DNA of 64,000 nucleotides from positions 1,892,545 to 1,956,544 of the forward strand of contig OX336336.1 of assembly GCA_946902875.1 (NCBI GenBank), read 5' to 3'. Below, in pieces: positions 62,761-64,000 of this stretch (positions are counted from its first letter, which is position 1; each line of letters opens with the position of its first letter). A program made the position numbers and the translations under genes. The stretch is from Nematopogon swammerdamellus (lineage: Eukaryota; Arthropoda; Insecta; Lepidoptera; Adelidae). Below the pieces are notes generated by a model. The model was not told the origin of the DNA. It did not search any database and saw only the letters and a program-made list of their open reading frames with translations.

Positions 62761-62935
62761 ACTAGCTTCTGCCCGCGATTTCGCGTGAAATTCGTGTTGA
62801 AAAAGAAAACAATAAGTAAGCCCACTAACGTAGGTACCTTTATTTCGGCGCGCGGAACAATTCGGTTTGTATGAGAGCCACATCTTAGCGTAACCAGAAC
62901 TGAATTGGATTTAACCTATCCTGTGTCCTGTATCT
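62761..62935 (+). repeat. Rep-E, 5' half
   Basis: ACTAGCTTCTGCCCGCGATT to TTTAACCTATCCTGTGTCCT, then it passes into Rep-D. Confidence 0.8.
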
Positions 62936-62945
62936 CTCTCTGAAT

Positions 62946-63191
62946 CTGTATCTCTAAGGGCTGATCTTTTGAACCGTAATAGGTAGCCCGTTGAAATGTT
63001 CACAGAATATGTGTTATTATGGCCGATATAACAACAGTTAATAAAAATTAGAAAAAGTAAAAAATTCACGGGGTCCCCATAGAAGAAAGTAAAAAGTGTA
63101 TGCGCGCCATCTACCGAAAAGAGTATGAAGCATTTGAACTAATACATAGATGGCGTGAGTGGCGCTGGCTGACGACTTGGCCGGTTTTTTT
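62946..63191 (+). repeat. Rep-D, 5' end missing
   Basis: GAACCGTAATAGGTAGCCCG to CTTGGCCGGTTTTTTTAAGT; the last TTCGACTCGC block is eroded. Confidence 0.82.
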
Positions 63192-63299
63192 AAGTCGGTT
63201 CAATGTTTTTTTAATGAAACAATCCAGCCAGTATCTTCACAAAGTCAAACTCTCGCAGACATATTTTTATCAGAGACTATGAGGCGTACATTTGGAACT

Positions 63300-63597
63300 G
63301 AATGCCTAATGCTGTTATCAGTGCAAACTCGGTGAACCGTTTCAAAACAAACTTGATAATTGATAAAACCAAACAGAAAACAACAAACTGTTAAGTGTAC
63401 ATAATTATCACGTGTGAAAGCCGAAGAAATGTTAACACTTTAAAGTTCATATTACAATCAAAGTAGTTTTTAATTGGACGTTTACTTTCTTTAGTAAAGA
63501 AAATCAGAATGATATATTCATTCAATTATCAAAAATAACTTTATTTCAATGATTTTTATTTAAATTAACACTATTTAAAAATAGAAATGGTAAAATA
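63300..63597. other. Unassigned AT-rich sequence
   Basis: No gene recognised. Confidence 0.25.
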
Positions 63598-63693
63598 CTA
63601 AAGGGGGCCCTCATACAAGAACTGTGGTTATTCAATTTTTTTTTGTGGCGCGGAAACCTCAGTGTGCCTGTCTGACTGGCACTTGGCCGGTTA
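63598..63693 (+). repeat. Rep-D 3' fragment
   Basis: GGGGGCCCTCATACAAGAAC and GACTGGCACTTGGCCGG. Confidence 0.7.
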
Positions 63694-63929
63694 TTATTAA
63701 CGTCAAGGAAAAATTACATATAGATTTATTGGATAAGAAGAAAACAACAATTTATTCATTTATTCATTTATTTATTTAGGCACTTTGTTTTATTCTCGGT
63801 TAATATAATATTTTATGTATAGTACCATCAACTTCTACAGATACAGTGAAGCAACCATTGGAAGCAACATTATTTATAGAATATAAAATTAATTAAGCCA
63901 TATCAAAGGAAAATTCATTAAAACAGGGA

Positions 63930-63970
63930 AATTGTTTTTTGAGTCCGATTCGCACTTGGCCAGTTTTTTT
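63930..63970 (+). repeat. Rep-D 3' end fragment
   Basis: GAGTCCGATTCGCACTTGGC then CAG and a T-run, only the last ~40 bases. Confidence 0.65.
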
Positions 63971-64000
63971 CTTCTTCTCCTAAATTTACTGAAATGTCTT

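Overview
The window looks like repeat-saturated nuclear DNA of a lepidopteran insect, probably a moth. This is inferred from the AT-rich background and from dispersed motifs I associate with Lepidoptera: CTAGCTTTTGCCCGCGGC termini, CCGGCCAAGTGCGAGTCGAA repeats, and SINEs with a 5S rRNA-like head. I recognise no host protein-coding exon, genuine tRNA or rRNA gene, CRISPR array or virus. It is best read as intergenic or long-intron DNA built from nested mobile elements. Family labels below are mine and were defined by comparing copies within the window.

Layout: 1-2.06 kb holds the 5' part of a minus-strand LINE with an open endonuclease reading frame that runs off the left edge. 2.1-7 kb holds Rep-A and Rep-S copies, a GC-rich stretch and a foldback. 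7-15.4 kb mixes small fragments (Rep-D, Rep-E, Rep-L, an RTE-type LINE end, a PIF/Harbinger-like MITE) with several inverted repeats. 17-24.4 kb has a foldback, a SINE interrupted by a LINE tail, a Rep-E complex and a jockey/CR1-type LINE remnant. 25.7-28.9 kb carries the one long uninterrupted coding region, a 930-residue endonuclease plus reverse transcriptase. 29.5-40.1 kb is dense in SINEs, including three head-containing SINE-5S copies and a head-to-head SINE-t pair, plus a 136-bp-arm foldback and a tandem array open on both strands. 41-50.6 kb has more SINE-t, Rep-D and Rep-E, a 52-bp minisatellite and a GC-rich island. 50.7-51.2 kb is a Penelope-like remnant between 108-bp inverted repeats that carry a hammerhead-like motif. 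52.7-64 kb has a dead mariner, a nested Rep-J/LINE/Rep-I stack, more SINE copies, a 297-bp-arm inverted repeat and a small MITE.

How the parts relate: the LINEs (endonuclease plus reverse transcriptase) are the likely sources of enzymes for the short families. SINE-5S and SINE-t share a central domain, and one copy joins a Rep-A end to a SINE-5S body, so modules appear to be exchanged. At least twelve inverted repeats or opposed element pairs, with arms from 16 to about 300 bp, are a dominant local theme. Most elements are truncated or decayed; only the two LINE reading frames (1-1374 and 26045-28837) are open over long distances.
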